Source of the DNA: Viola odorata
Taxonomy: Eukaryota; Streptophyta; Magnoliopsida; Malpighiales; Violaceae
DNA length: 64,000 nt
Reading direction: 5' to 3'
Assembly (NCBI GenBank): GCA_963691705.1
Contig: OY829538.1
Coordinates: 36,104,836-36,168,835, forward strand
In this document: positions 43,342-54,165 of the stretch, one piece after another
How the letters are laid out: every line of letters begins with the position of its first letter
Numbering within the stretch: the stretch's first letter is position 1
Notes under the pieces: generated by a model
Told to the model about the DNA's origin: nothing
The model's database searches: none
The model's input: the letters and a program-made list of their open reading frames with translations, nothing else
Program-made: the position numbers and the translations under genes

Positions 43342-45689
43342 ATGGCTCCTAGGCGCCCTGTTGTTACCACTGATGAGTTGCTTGAGAACACTGCTACCAA
43401 AATTAGGACTGAGGATGACTTAAATCTGGAACTAGAGAAGTACGATATTGAGTTGCCGATAGGATGTAAAGCCCTGGTAGCTCCTCCTAATGTTAGGTTA
43501 AATAGTGACTTGCTAGATAACCGCAGGGTTCTGTATTCTAAGATGTTTGCTTATGGGTTTCGTTTTCCTCTGAAAACCATGGTGAAAAATCTGCTAGTGC
43601 GGCACGCTCTTAACCCTGCCCAGATCACTCCCAATTCCTGGGCTTCGATTTATGCTTTTATCAACTTCTGTGCTCACCTTCAAATCAAAGAACCTCCACT
43701 CCAGCTGTTTACGTACTTCTTCCATTTAAGCACTCGCAGTAGTTTGGTTACCCTTCGTCCTCTCAAGGATGAGAATCTTCAGCCGTTTCTGAAGAATTTT
43801 GACAGATACGAATCTTCCATTAAGGGATGGAGGGAGCACTTCTTCATGATCTCCAGCACCAACAAACCCCTATGGACTTCTGGGTTCAATCCCGCGATCA
43901 ATGAGCTTCAATGGGTAAGAACAGAGGAAACTTCTAGCAAGTTGCAGGCCCAGATCGACATCTTGCTAACTTTTGACACGAGGTTCCATGTGCAGAAGAT
44001 GGCACTGGGCTTGCCGTTATTGGACTGCGCCATTGATGGTGAGTTACTCGATTTTCTAAAGGTTGCCCGAATCTTTTTGTAGAATTCTGACTTGACTTTT
44101 ATGCAGGAGAAGGACGACCAATTAGAGCGGCCGTTGCTGCAGGACCATCCTTGGTCCGTTCTCGTATTGTCGATTCCGATGAGGAAGAAGTAGCCGATAA
44201 TGCGGATTGCTCTGAGGACCCAGAGGTTGATCCGCCTGCTGACGATGAGGATTTCTCGGCCCCGTCAGTTTTTAGACGAAAGAAGGTCGGCCGAGATACA
44301 TTTGAGTCGTTTCCCTTGAAAAATCCTGATCCGCAGATTATTGAGGCGGCGAAACGGGTTCTTTTGAAGAGGAAAAGAGCTGCGGAGAAAAGGGAGAAAG
44401 CTGCTGCGGCAAAACGGGCTGCCGCCGTTTTGGCAGAAAATGTGGGAGATCGGCCTGGAGCCGTTTCAGAGGAAGCCGATCCATCTGCTGCCGCTCCTCC
44501 TCAGCCCAATCAAATCAGTCGGCCTGACACCGTTTCTGAGCCGATTGACCTCAACCGGACTGATGCCGACTTAGGGAGTCCTGACGCCGATCTGTCGAAT
44601 GCTGCCGCTGAGCCGAATGCCGGCTTAGGAAGTCCTGACGCCGATCTGTCAAATGCTGCTACTGAGCCGATTATTGGCGAGGGCCCGTCGGTTCCTCGTC
44701 CGGAAAGGCAGGCAACCATATCAGCGGATGCTCCTTTTGCCGCTTCTTCCAGTTCTGATACTGCCGTGCTTTACTGGGTTGCCGGTCCTCGTATGCCCAA
44801 TGATCCGTTTATTTTGGATGATCATGCAGTTCCTCCCCCTTCTGATTTCAAAGGCTATTTTTCCAGCAAAGGCCCTGACGGGGAGGTTACTCACGTCACC
44901 CGTTTGAATAACCTAGGAGAGAGCTGCGGCCGTTCCCTTGGCTTGAAAATGCCGGCTTGCAGTGACTATCGGACCGGTCACCTGGTGGGCGAAATTTTTG
45001 CCAATCAAGCCGACAGGGAACGCTACAGCCGCCTGGAACTTAGTTCTCACTTCGCCAACCTGCAAAGCATTATGTACAGCGGCTTATGTGCTTCCCGATA
45101 TGCTGCAGAAGCTGTGGATTCGAAGCTTGAAAAGTCCAGGGAGGTACTTCGGCGATCAACCGCTGAGAGTGCTACCCTTAAGAAACAAAAGGAGAGTCTG
45201 ATGGCCGCCCATGAATCGGATAAGAAAGTTGTCATTGACGCACGCAAGAAGCTGGCCGATAGTCTTCACGAAAGGGATGGCCTTTCGGCTAAGATCAGGG
45301 AAGAGCAGGTGCGGATCGGGGAGCTGATGTCAGACAAATTGGCCCTGTGTGATTCCGTCACCAAACTCAGTGAAGATAAGGCCGCTCTGGTTAATAATGT
45401 GGCCAAGCTCACTGCTGAACTGGAAGCAGCCCGTGCCGATTTGGAGACCAAAACAGCAGAGTTGGAATCAGCTAGGAGCAGTATTGCCGATAAGGACGCT
45501 GAACTGGAGAAAGTTCCAGGCAAGATCGGCTGGTGGCGCCAGAAGACAAAGGACATCATGATCGACAGCTATATGGAGTTCTATGGGGAGATTAACTTTG
45601 ATGCCACAAAGATTGGCGTATATGTTGACTCCTTGGAAAGAGAGGCTGAGGCAAAGGAGTATCAATCCTCTTCAGAAGATGAACCATAG
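43342..45689 (+). CDS. Antisense gene of element C: PF04195-like domain + coiled coil, two exons
   Basis: Exons 43342-44038 and 44107-45689, about 760 codons, no stop. ATG 43342 (AAAATGGCT context) gives MAPRRPVVTTDELL. The N-terminal domain (residues ~45-230: RRVLYSKMFAYGFRFPLKTM, NPAQITPNSWASIYAFINFC, LRPLKDENLQPF) fits the 'putative gypsy type transposon' family. Exon 2 starts with an acidic/disordered region containing a 17-residue duplication (DADLSNAA units, 44570-44660), then MPACSDYRTGHLVGEIF, a long coiled coil (45080-45500), WWRQKTKDIMIDSYMEFYGE and an acidic end. Runs opposite to gag-pol. Intact in a young element, so it may be expressed. Function unknown. Confidence 0.82.
44039..44106 (+). 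other. Intron of the element C antisense gene
   Basis: GTGAGT at 44039 and TTTTATGCAG ending 44106, 68 bp, phase 1. Joining GAT G | GA GAA GGA keeps frame, whereas reading through meets a stop at 44080-44082. Same place, phase and size as introns in A and H. Confidence 0.85.
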
Positions 45690-46032
45690 AGCTGTCTTTT
45701 GTTTAGATTTGTCTTTTCTGTTTTTTGACTATTGCCGATATTTTATAAAGAACGATATTTTATTCGGAATATATATAATTTTGCAATTTTGCAATTTTAA
45801 GTTATTGCACATGCTTAACCCTTTCTGCTATATATATGCTACTCCCGAAAAAATAAAAATAAAATAAAAATAAAAATAAAAAGATAAAAACAATTGTAAC
45901 TTGAACTTATCTTTATTTGGCAAATCGGCAAGTTGCCGTTTGAGGAATCTGTTTCCGTTTGCTTGAGGTGGCCGTTTCGACATTTCTGCACTGGGCCATT
46001 TTGGAGACATTGTTTTTGCGTTGTCGTTTCTC

Positions 46033-46209
46033 TATCTGGTTTACTAAGACACAGATAGGTTTGAGTCTTTATTACCTGGTTTACGAAGACACAGGTACTT
46101 CTATCTGGTTTACTAAGACACAGATAGGTTTGAGTCTTTATTACCTGGTTTACGAAGACACAGGTACTTCTATCTGGTTTACTAAGACACAGATAGGTTT
46201 GAGTCTTTC
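46033..46209. repeat. 69-bp tandem repeat in C (2.6 copies)
   Basis: Copies start TATCTGGTTTACTAAGACAC at 46033, 46102 and 46171, exactly 69 bp apart and essentially identical. Each unit contains two dyads, TATCTG...CAGATA and ACCTG...CAGGT. Confidence 0.92.
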
Positions 46210-46261
46210 TCCGTTTTGTCACCGTCTGATCAGCAGGACCGAAATGGCCTTATGATGATGT

Positions 46262-46392
46262 GATGACGATATGCGTCTTCATAGCGACATATGCCTCAAT
46301 AGCGATATATGCCTCAATAACGATATATGCCTCAATAGCGATATATGTCTTGGCGACAATATATGTATCGTTGGCGATATATGCCCTGGTAG
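46262..46392. repeat. 18-bp tandem repeat in C (about 7 copies)
   Basis: ATAGCGATATATGCCTCA-type units from 46280, decaying to TTGGCGACAATATATG and TTGGCGATATATGCCC by 46385. Rich in the ATATAT core. Confidence 0.85.
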
Positions 46393-46624
46393 TGTTTTGA
46401 ATTACTCGGGCTGCTGCCGATTTGGGTGTCGGCATCCCCAGGCAGTGCCTTAGGTAGCGATAACATCGCCATTTTTTTTGGGTTTTGGTAACGTGGTTCG
46501 ATTTAAAATAACCTACATCCACGATTCTTTACATCTGCAACCATATGATAAGCACAATACGGGCATATATATACTTTAAACATTATTAGTTGCGAATGAT
46601 TTGCCCTCACAATATTTTTATCAT

Positions 46625-48994
46625 TTATTCGGCCAGTGAAAACAACATATTCACTCTGGAGTGATATAGCTTTAAATTGCAAATATTCCAAGAGTTGGAT
46701 ATCGGAGTACCGTTCATTGTTTCCAGGTGATATGCACCTTTGCCGATGACTCTGGTAACGCGATATGGTCCTTCCCAATTCGGCGTGAGCTTTTTCTTCT
46801 CTTGGCCCGTTGCTGTTACCTTGCGTAGGACTAAATCTCCTGCCTTGAGTAGCCGTTCTTTGACACTCCGATTATGGTATTTCGCCATTTTGCGCTTGTA
46901 GTGCAATGTTTTGAGAATGGCTTCTTCTCTCATCTCTGGCAAAAGATCCAACTGCTCCCTTAATCTTTCTTCATTTTGCTCTTCGTTGAAGTACTCAACT
47001 CGAAGGCTGATTGCGCCGATCTCTACTGGGGAAACAGCTTCGACCCCATACGCCATGGCAAACGGTGTCATGCCAGTGCTGGTCTTAGTGGTCATTCGAT
47101 AGGCCCACATGACAAACGGCAACTCCTCTGGCCATTTTGCCGGCTTGCCCTCAAGGTTTTTCTTAATCCCGTTAAGGATTGCTCTGTTGGTGACTTCGGT
47201 TTGCCCGTTTGTTTGTGGATGCGCAACGGAAGAGAACCGTTGTTCAATTGAGTATTCTGAGCATTTCTTTTTGAAGTAAGCACTGGTGAATTGGGTGCCG
47301 TTGTCGCTCACGAGAATTCTTGGGAACCCGAATCTCATGATGACGTTGTTCATGAAAAACCTCCAAGTGTTGTCTGCCGTTATCTTTGCCACAGCTTCTG
47401 CCTCGGCCCACTTTGTGAAATAATCGACAGCAACAATAACATACTGAAGTTGACTTTTGGCAATTGGAAAGGGTCCCAAGATGTCAATTCCCCACTTTGC
47501 AAATGGGCATGGACTCACCATACTTGATAATTCAGCTGCTGGCCTTTGTGGTTCCTTTGCAAATTCCTGGCATTTGTGACAAGACTTCACAAAGTTATCC
47601 GAATCTCTTCTAATTGTCGGCCAATAAAACCCTGTTCGGAGAACTTGGGCAGCCATGGTGTTTCCTGAGGCGTGCATTCCGCATATTCCCTCGTGGATCT
47701 CCCTGAGCGTATACAGGCCTTCTTCTTCCGTTATACATTTTGCCGCCGGGTAAGTAAGACAACGGCGAAGAAGTACCCCGTCGTGGTAAGTGCATCTAGC
47801 CGCTCTCTTGAGGATCTTCAGCTTCTCACTCGCATTTTCCGGCAGCTTGCCATGCTTGAGATAATCAATCACTGGAATGCGCCAATCGTCGGCTGCCTCT
47901 AACACACATAGCACTTGCTGCTCTTCCATAAAAGAAGGAATGGAAATTTCCTCTACAGTCACATCGGGTGGCATCATTGCTTCGGAGTTTGCTGCCAGCT
48001 TGGCAATCTCATCGGCCTCTGCATTTTTCTCTCTTGGGATATGGCTGATTTCAGCATGAATTCCCCTATTTTTAATTTCGGCTAGCTCCTTCTGTACTTT
48101 CTTCAAGTACTGAATCATAATCGGCTCTCTAGCCTGAGAATCTCCGTTGGCTTGATCAATAATCAATTTTGAATCTCCGTAGATGACCAAACGGACGTCG
48201 GCCAATTGTGCATTACCGATCAGATTCCCTCCGATGCGCAATCCTGCCAATAGAGCTTCGTATTCGGCCGCATTATTTGATAACGGCCTTGAGATTTTTA
48301 AGGCGTACCTCATTTTAATCCCTTCTGGACCTAAAATGATGACGCCGGCTCCTGCTTCGGTTTGATTCTTGGCCCCATCCACGAAGATTGTCCATCGATC
48401 TCCGTTCACATCGGGAAGCGGTAAGCAGGCTTCTTTTTTGCTCTCTGGCGAAGGAATTTGCTTCTGGACAAATGTGCATTCTGCAATAAAATCGGCCAGC
48501 GCCTGGCCTTTGATGGCGGCTCTGGACTGATATTGCAATCCGTATTGCTCCAATTCGATGGCCCAAATGACCATTCGGCCAGACGACTCAGGTCTTTTGA
48601 AAACCCTTCTTAGAGGCTGGTCTGTCAGCACGACCACCGGATGAGCTTGGAAATACCGGGCCATCTTTCTGCCAGCTTGCAACAGGGCAAAAGCGATTTT
48701 TTCGATTTGAGAATACCTCAGCTCAGCATCCTTCAAGATTCGGCTGATAAAATGAATCGGTCGATGTATGCCGTTTTCATCCCGAACCAAGACGGCACTA
48801 ACCACCTCATCGGCTGCCCCTAGATAAAGAAAAAGGGTGTCCCCTTCTTCGGGTCGAGTTAGCAACAATTCGGAAGACAGATACTGCTTCAAGTCGTGAA
48901 AAGCTTTTTCACAATCGTCCTCCCATCCGAATTGTGCCTTCTTCCGAATGAGTTTGAAAAACGGGAGGCATTTCTCGCCCTGCTTGGAGATGAA
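46625..48994 (-). pseudogene. pol: Element C RNase H, second RNase H and integrase
   Basis: Open from the TGA at 48995-48997 to the natural stop. Order: retroviral-type RNase H region (HFISRILKDAELRYSQIEK, LTDQPLRRVFKRPESSGRM), archaeal-type RNase H with all four acids (FVDGAKN, NNAAEYEALLAGLR, GDSKLIIDQ, NAEADEIAKLA), integrase zinc domain (HEGICGMHASG, CHKCQ) and core (GIDILGPF, VSDNGTQFTS, HPQTNGQTEVTNRA). Ends NLKLYHSRVNMLFSLAE. All three domains look enzymatically complete; only the upstream stop separates them from RT. Confidence 0.93.
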
Positions 48995-49714
48995 TCAGCT
49001 CAAAGCAATTACTCTTCCTGTGAGTCGCTGCACCTCCTTCACACTCTTTGGCGAAACCATATCCTTGATTGCCTTCAGTTTGGCGGGATTGGGCTGAATT
49101 CCTTTTCTGCTGACCACATAACCAAGGAATTTCCCCGTTTGGAATGCAAACATGCATTTTCTTGGATTTAATTTCATTCCAAATTTTCGCATTATCCTAA
49201 ATACCTCCTCAAGGTCTCGCAGATGGGTCTCAAAATTTTTGCTTTTCACCAGCATATCATCAACGTACACCTCCAGATTTTTCCCGATTAACGGCTCGAA
49301 AATCTTATTGGCCGTTCTCTGAAATGTTGCTCCAGCATTCTTCAGACCAAACGGCATAGCCCGATAGCAGTAGGTGGCCCTCGGCGTGATGAAAGCCGTT
49401 TTCTCCTCGTCTTCGATCGCCATCGGTATCTGATGATACCCCGAATTGGCATCAAGCGAACTTAGATACCCATAACCAGCCGTTTGATCCACCAATTGCT
49501 CTATCCGTGGCAGCGGATAACAGTCCTTGGGGCATGCCTCGTTCAGGTCGGTGAAATCAATGCACATCCTCCACTCCCCGCTTGGCTTTCTCACTACCAC
49601 TGGATTAGCTAACCATGGCGGATACTGAACCTCTCGGATGAAGTTAGCCTTTAAGAGCTTGTCCACTTCTTTCTCAATTGCATCTGCTTTTTCTTTGGAG
49701 AAGGCTCGCCGTTT
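48995..49714 (-). pseudogene. pol: Element C reverse transcriptase
   Basis: KADAIEKEVDKLLKANFIRE, PSGEWRMCIDFTDLNEACPK, LDANSGYHQIPMAIEDEEKT, MPFGLKNAGATFQRTAN, catalytic YVDD (49256-49267), FLGYVVSRKGIQPNPAKL. Bounded by TAG (49715-49717) on the protease side and TGA (48995-48997) inside the thumb/RNase H connection. Otherwise one frame with gag-PR and integrase. Confidence 0.93.
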
Positions 49715-52324
49715 CTATTGCACTGGCCTGGCATTCGGGTACACGTTCAATCGGTGCTCTGCCGTTTCCCTCGAAAGGCCTGGTATGTCCGCCGGGACCC
49801 AGGCGAATTCTCCTCTGCACTTGTTTAACAGAAACGCAAGCTGGTCACAATCTCCCTTGCTCAACTTCTCGCTTATTAAAAAATGCTCAGCGGGCAGATC
49901 AGCCACCGACACTTGGACCATTCTCTCCAATGGCTGGGTACGCTGCTCCTCATCATCTTCTAGTGAATCGTCCGCTACGCAGACATAGCGATCACAGCAA
50001 CCATCAACCATTGTGATGTAGCATTCAGCAGCTACCTTCTGATCTCCTCGGATCGTAACCACGCCGTCCCAGGAAGGGTATTTCATCTTCAAATGCCTTT
50101 GCGATATTACCACACCGAAAGCATTTAAAAACGGACGCCCCAAGATCACATTGTATGGCAGGTTTAAGTCCACCACCAGAAATAGCTGCTGCTCCTTTCT
50201 GCGGGAGCTGTCTTCCACGAAAAAGATTGACAGAAAAGTTAAGCCTACAACAGGAATGGGAATGCCGTTTACCCCAATGATCGGCCGTCGGCAAGGCTTC
50301 AGGTCCGGCCTAGGTCCTTGCAAACGGTTAAAGGCGTTGGCAGAAATGAGGTTCACAGCACTTCCGTTGTCCACCAGTGTACGCCTGACCCCGCAATCGG
50401 CAATGATGGTTGTCACTACTAATGCTTCATTCTGAGGATATGTCACTCCGATCTCATCCTCCTCTGAAAATATTATGGCCATTCGGTCCAGCTCCGATAG
50501 ACCTGCTTTTTCCCCAACGGGATCATTCCGCTTTCTCTTTTCCCCAATCGGTACATCCTCCGATTCCTCATGCTGGGCTCCTCCCGCTATCAAATTGATC
50601 ATGAAGAACTCATCGAGAGAGGTTGTCAACACCTGCTGCTTTCCTTTGTCTCTCTGGCTACTGGTTCCGGCTGCATTGGGATCGGCTTCCGCTTCTCTCC
50701 TGTTGCCGTCAGTTCGATCCTCCCTGGCCCTATTTCGAGCCTTGGCCGCAAATTCGCCCAAATAGCCCTCTTCAATTAACTTTTCAATAGCCTTTTTCAG
50801 AGAGAAACAATCCTCAGTGTCATGCCCTTTTGCCTTATGGAAACGGCAGTAAGAATCCTTATGCGGTCCCATAACGGCGCCAGGTTTGCGCTTTGGATAC
50901 TGAATCGGCAATCTCCGTTCTTCTATGATGGCAAAGATCTCCGCCACCGGCTTAGTTAGCTGCAACGTGGAGAAATCCGCAAGGCGATCCGTCTGCCGGC
51001 CTCCAGCCGCTTGCTTCTTTTCTCCCTGCTTGCGGACGGCCGTTTCTTTCTTGGGGAGATCGGGCTCCTCCCGTTTCTTCCGCTGGAAATCTGCTTCTTC
51101 CATCCTCGCAAACTTGTCCACCTCGATCCGCAAGAGGTCCAGGGTCTTCGGCGTGCTCGCAATCAGAGCATTTTCCAACTCCCGATACCTGCAGTTCCTC
51201 TTCAAAGCCTCAGCGGCAAAGTTAGGCGCAACGTCGGGCAGAGTGGCCAACTCAGCATTGAATCTGGCAACATACACCGTTAAGGATTCCCCCGACTTTC
51301 GCACCATATCAAATAGAACCGCCGGAGACTTTTCCACAGGAATACAAGAGCTAAATCGGCTTGTGAAAACTTTCGCCAACTGCTCAAAACTGTCCACAGA
51401 TCCGGCTGGCAATTTTTCAAACCAGGTGTTGGCGATTCCCTTCAGAGTCATCACGAATATTTGGCACAGCGCCTCATCCTTTCTAGTAAAAAACTTAACA
51501 TGCTTTTTTACTAAGCTCACATGAACTGTCGGATCCGTCGTCCCCATGTAGGAATCGGTTGGCAATTTGACGTGTCTGCTCACCCGATGCTTCCTAACCC
51601 GAAAGGTTAAAGGATTCTTGGGATCATCATCTTGCTCTTCCCGAGCTCGTAGGGAGGCAGAGCCTCTTGAAGCATTCCGATCAGCCCTCTCGCGATCCCT
51701 TCCCGATTGGGGCCGATCCATTGACCTCTCTCGAACTCTTCCTCTTTCGGATCTTCCTTCTACTGACTGCTTCTGGCTCCTTCTCGGGCTACGCTGGACT
51801 GCTCGGCTATTAGCCTCTTCCATGTTGTCCAGGTATCCTTCCCCTCTGATCGGATTTTCACTGTGACGGTGTAGCCTGAGTTCATTCGAAGGATTTTCCC
51901 GTTGAGCTGACTGACTGACGTGCTGGTGGACGGATCTGACTGGCTGGGGTGCCATGGGCGGAGGCACTAGAGGCGGAGTCACTGCGGGTTGATCATGGAC
52001 ATGCTGAGGGATGATCTGTTGGGAGAGGATCTGCTGGGGAAGGATTTGCTGGTGAACGGGCGGAGGGATCCTTCCCATAAATGTTTGCATCATCAGATCC
52101 ATTCGTCGATGCAAGGCAGCAAACTCATGCATGACTGCTGGTGGGATGACTGCTGGTTGCGAAGTGCCGGGAAGTAGCACCTCTGGAATTTCTGGGAAAT
52201 TAAGCCGGCGGGCTGCGGCGTTCATGTCCACACGGGAAGATGAGGCGTGGGGAGGTGGAGTTTCATACTGACCAGCAGCACCACTGGTGGGTTGATTTGA
52301 TTGAAAGTTTGGATCGGATGCCAT
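49715..52324 (-). CDS. gag: Element C Gag-protease
   Basis: Start ATG 52324 (MASDPNFQSNQ); the frame is open for 870 codons to TAG 49715-49717. Proline/glutamine-rich N-terminus, arginine/serine-rich linker (51900-51640), gag core (HRVSKHVKLPTDSYMGTTDP, NTWFEKLPAGSVDSFEQLA, EALKRNCRY), zinc knuckle YCRFHKAKGHDTEDC (about 50805-50850), then aspartic protease loop LVDNGSAVN (near 50355-50385) and YNVILGRPFLNAFG. Structural protein and maturation enzyme. Confidence 0.92.
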   Translation of the reverse strand: MASDPNFQSNQPTSGAAGQYETPPPHASSSRVDMNAAARRLNFPEIPEVLLPGTSQPAVIPPAVMHEFAALHRRMDLMMQTFMGRIPPPVHQQILPQQILSQQIIPQHVHDQPAVTPPLVPPPMAPQPVRSVHQHVSQSAQRENPSNELRLHRHSENPIRGEGYLDNMEEANSRAVQRSPRRSQKQSVEGRSERGRVRERSMDRPQSGRDRERADRNASRGSASLRAREEQDDDPKNPLTFRVRKHRVSRHVKLPTDSYMGTTDPTVHVSLVKKHVKFFTRKDEALCQIFVMTLKGIANTWFEKLPAGSVDSFEQLAKVFTSRFSSCIPVEKSPAVLFDMVRKSGESLTVYVARFNAELATLPDVAPNFAAEALKRNCRYRELENALIASTPKTLDLLRIEVDKFARMEEADFQRKKREEPDLPKKETAVRKQGEKKQAAGGRQTDRLADFSTLQLTKPVAEIFAIIEERRLPIQYPKRKPGAVMGPHKDSYCRFHKAKGHDTEDCFSLKKAIEKLIEEGYLGEFAAKARNRAREDRTDGNRREAEADPNAAGTSSQRDKGKQQVLTTSLDEFFMINLIAGGAQHEESEDVPIGEKRKRNDPVGEKAGLSELDRMAIIFSEEDEIGVTYPQNEALVVTTIIADCGVRRTLVDNGSAVNLISANAFNRLQGPRPDLKPCRRPIIGVNGIPIPVVGLTFLSIFFVEDSSRRKEQQLFLVVDLNLPYNVILGRPFLNAFGVVISQRHLKMKYPSWDGVVTIRGDQKVAAECYITMVDGCCDRYVCVADDSLEDDEEQRTQPLERMVQVSVADLPAEHFLISEKLSKGDCDQLAFLLNKCRGEFAWVPADIPGLSRETAEHRLNVYPNARPVQ

Positions 52325-52405
52325 CTTTTGGAATGAAGAAAACCCCAATAAGATTGAAAAAGGAAGAGCTTTGAATTTCAAGGCTGCTCACTCAAAACCC
52401 AAAAG

Positions 52406-52424
52406 CTCTCAATGAAAGCACCAA
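52406..52424 (-). promoter_or_regulatory. Element C primer binding site
   Basis: TTGGTGCTTTCATTGAGAG on -, one base from the 5' LTR; identical to A's. Confidence 0.8.
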
Positions 52425-52425
52425 A

Positions 52426-53192
52426 TGATAATCCGTGGACCGGAGTGAGGGGTTTCTTGGTAAAGTGGCACGCTGGAAGGTGGTGATCAGATCGCCGTGA
52501 AGGACCTGCACAATGCCGGAAGTGTTTTCCGGCGTAAGAGCTCCAATGCCAAAGTCAGTAATTTTGTTAAGTGTGGAGAAAGTGTGTGTATCTTTCAGTG
52601 TCCTTGAGTAAAGGAGAAAACTTCCCTTATATACCGCCCTCTAGTCCTTAGGCTGGACTAGAGTGGTTAGATCTCTGACATCCCCTCCCCTTTTTCCTCA
52701 GCAGGTGGTCTAAGGGCAGGGATTCATCATTATAACGTGGGGTGCAGACCTTATTTTAGGGGAATAGAGTCGTCCCTTTGTCCGGTTGTCAGGTGACGAT
52801 GGGATGGGAGCAGGTTATCCTCCCTGCCAACCTTGACTAAATGTATACTGACTATGGAGTACTATACCAATAATATCTGTGAGGGGGGATTAATATCTGG
52901 GCCCCATCAGTACGATGCCGTTTGTGGAGAATCGGCAAGGAGCCGTTTGTTGTGAATCGGCCGAGTGCCGTTGTCTTTGTCTTTATAGATGAATCGGCTC
53001 TGTGCCGTTTTGGTGATAACGGGTTGGACTTGTTCTTTAGTCACTTATTCCCGTTGACCTGGTCAATCGATCACGATGTCGTTTTATACCGTTGACTTGG
53101 TCAAACCGGTCATGTGCCGTTTTGACCGATCAACGGTACTTTGTGAAGGCGCAAAGTCCATTGTGCCCTTCTGATAATTTTATGTATTATCA
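52426..53192 (-). repeat. Element C 5' LTR (right copy)
   Basis: 767 bp, six transitions from the left copy. TATATAAG on - (52633-52626) in GGTATATAAGGG is the probable promoter of genomic RNA. Confidence 0.97.
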
Positions 53193-53420
53193 GTAGGGTG
53201 TGGAGTGCGCTTTATCGTGCTCGTTGCAACAATTAGTGTTGATGTGGCCTCACTTAGGAGTAGCCAAATCCGACTTCAACAAAATTTTGTGGAAATTGAT
53301 GTTGTATCCACTGCGGGTCTCTATGGGTCAAGCAAAACTTTGTGATGTTCGGTCATACGGGCTTTAAGGTTGAGAGAGTTGGTTACAAGTTTTTAACCAC
53401 TCTTCTTTTGTAAATTAGTA
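53193..53420 (+). pseudogene. LINE zf-RVT remnant, right part
   Basis: Begins with the second GTAGG, then VWSALYRARCNN-type coding that continues the remnant ending at 41948; decays into stops by about 53400. Confidence 0.6.
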
Positions 53421-53452
53421 ATAAGGAGGGTTCTTTCCAATGTTATCAATCT

Positions 53453-54165
53453 CAGCTTGTACCCCCGATATGGCCGGTACATCCTATCATAATACCAAAA
53501 ATAAGACACAAACTATATTATACCGTCAAATATTAAACGGTTCATTTCGCCCATACCGGTCTCATTTTGTACCGGTTAAAAAATAAAAAAATATTAGACT
53601 TTGTTTTGTTCACTTTGACACACGCAACCGCTCATTACCATTACCACCTCCTTCTCCTTCGTCTTTCCACCACAACCACCACCGTCAATGGCTTCGCTCC
53701 CACAACAACCACTTATCGTTGCCTTTATCCACCCTAACAAGCAAAACACGCGCCGCTTGCACTATTATTTTCTTTCTTTTATGCCTGATCGTAGGTACTT
53801 TTAATGTGTTTATCTTCTAATGACGATTTCATTTTCTATGGTTTTTTTTGCCCTTACTTTTTTTTCTTTTCAATTTTATAATCCCTATGGCGGTATTCTC
53901 TTTTTCTTTGCAGAGCCTCTCAAAAAATATATTAATATTGTTAATATTATGTAAAAAATTATTACATAATCACTTTCCTCTATTTCAAATGTGTTTATTG
54001 TATTAACTATTTGTAAGCTTGTGTAATACTCTAGTAAATATATAATTCATAAAAAATTAAAATCTGAAATACCAAACGGTACTAATATTTTGACCGGTAT
54101 CGATACATCCCGTACCAATAAAAAAATCGAGATTGTTACTAGTACGAGATGGACAACCTTGATTT
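53453..54165. mobile_element. Possible degenerate DNA-transposon relative of 54505-54997
   Basis: Starts TTATCAATCTCAGC and ends with the loose reverse complement (GAGATGGACAACC). Internal CCGGTAC/TACCGGT words and GATACATCCCGTACC echo the neighbouring element. No clear duplication; low certainty. Confidence 0.3.

Larger units (their letters stand above)
45690..46624. other. Element C spacer between antisense gene and pol
   Basis: AT-rich, with AATCGGCAAGTTGCCGTTT (45924-45942) and two tandem repeats listed separately. ORFs crossing it are created by the repeats. Confidence 0.7.
41949..53192 (-). mobile_element. Element C: recent Tat-lineage Ty3/gypsy retrotransposon with one antisense gene
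   Basis: 11.2 kb on -. 767-bp LTRs with six differences, all transitions; perfect 5-bp duplication GTAGG; PBS identical to A; one gag-pol frame (52324-46625) with only two stops; dual RNase H; an intron-containing gene on + (43342-45689) between pol and the 3' LTR. The best-preserved element in the window. Confidence 0.97.

Noticed and set aside
45839..46222. Minus-strand ORF with perfect protein repeats (YLCLSKPDRSTCVFVNQVIK)
   Set aside because: It is only the translation of the 69-bp tandem repeat; no start context or homologue.
46033..46392. Regularly spaced repeats resembling a CRISPR array
   Set aside because: Units are contiguous tandem copies with no unique spacers, inside a plant retrotransposon.
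46250..46522. Minus-strand ORF with IAIEAYI repeats
   Set aside because: Translation of the 18-bp repeat; not conserved.
49638..52177. Many plus-strand ORFs opposite C gag-pol
   Set aside because: Shadow frames of a well-supported polyprotein; no motif of their own, unlike the antisense gene downstream of pol.
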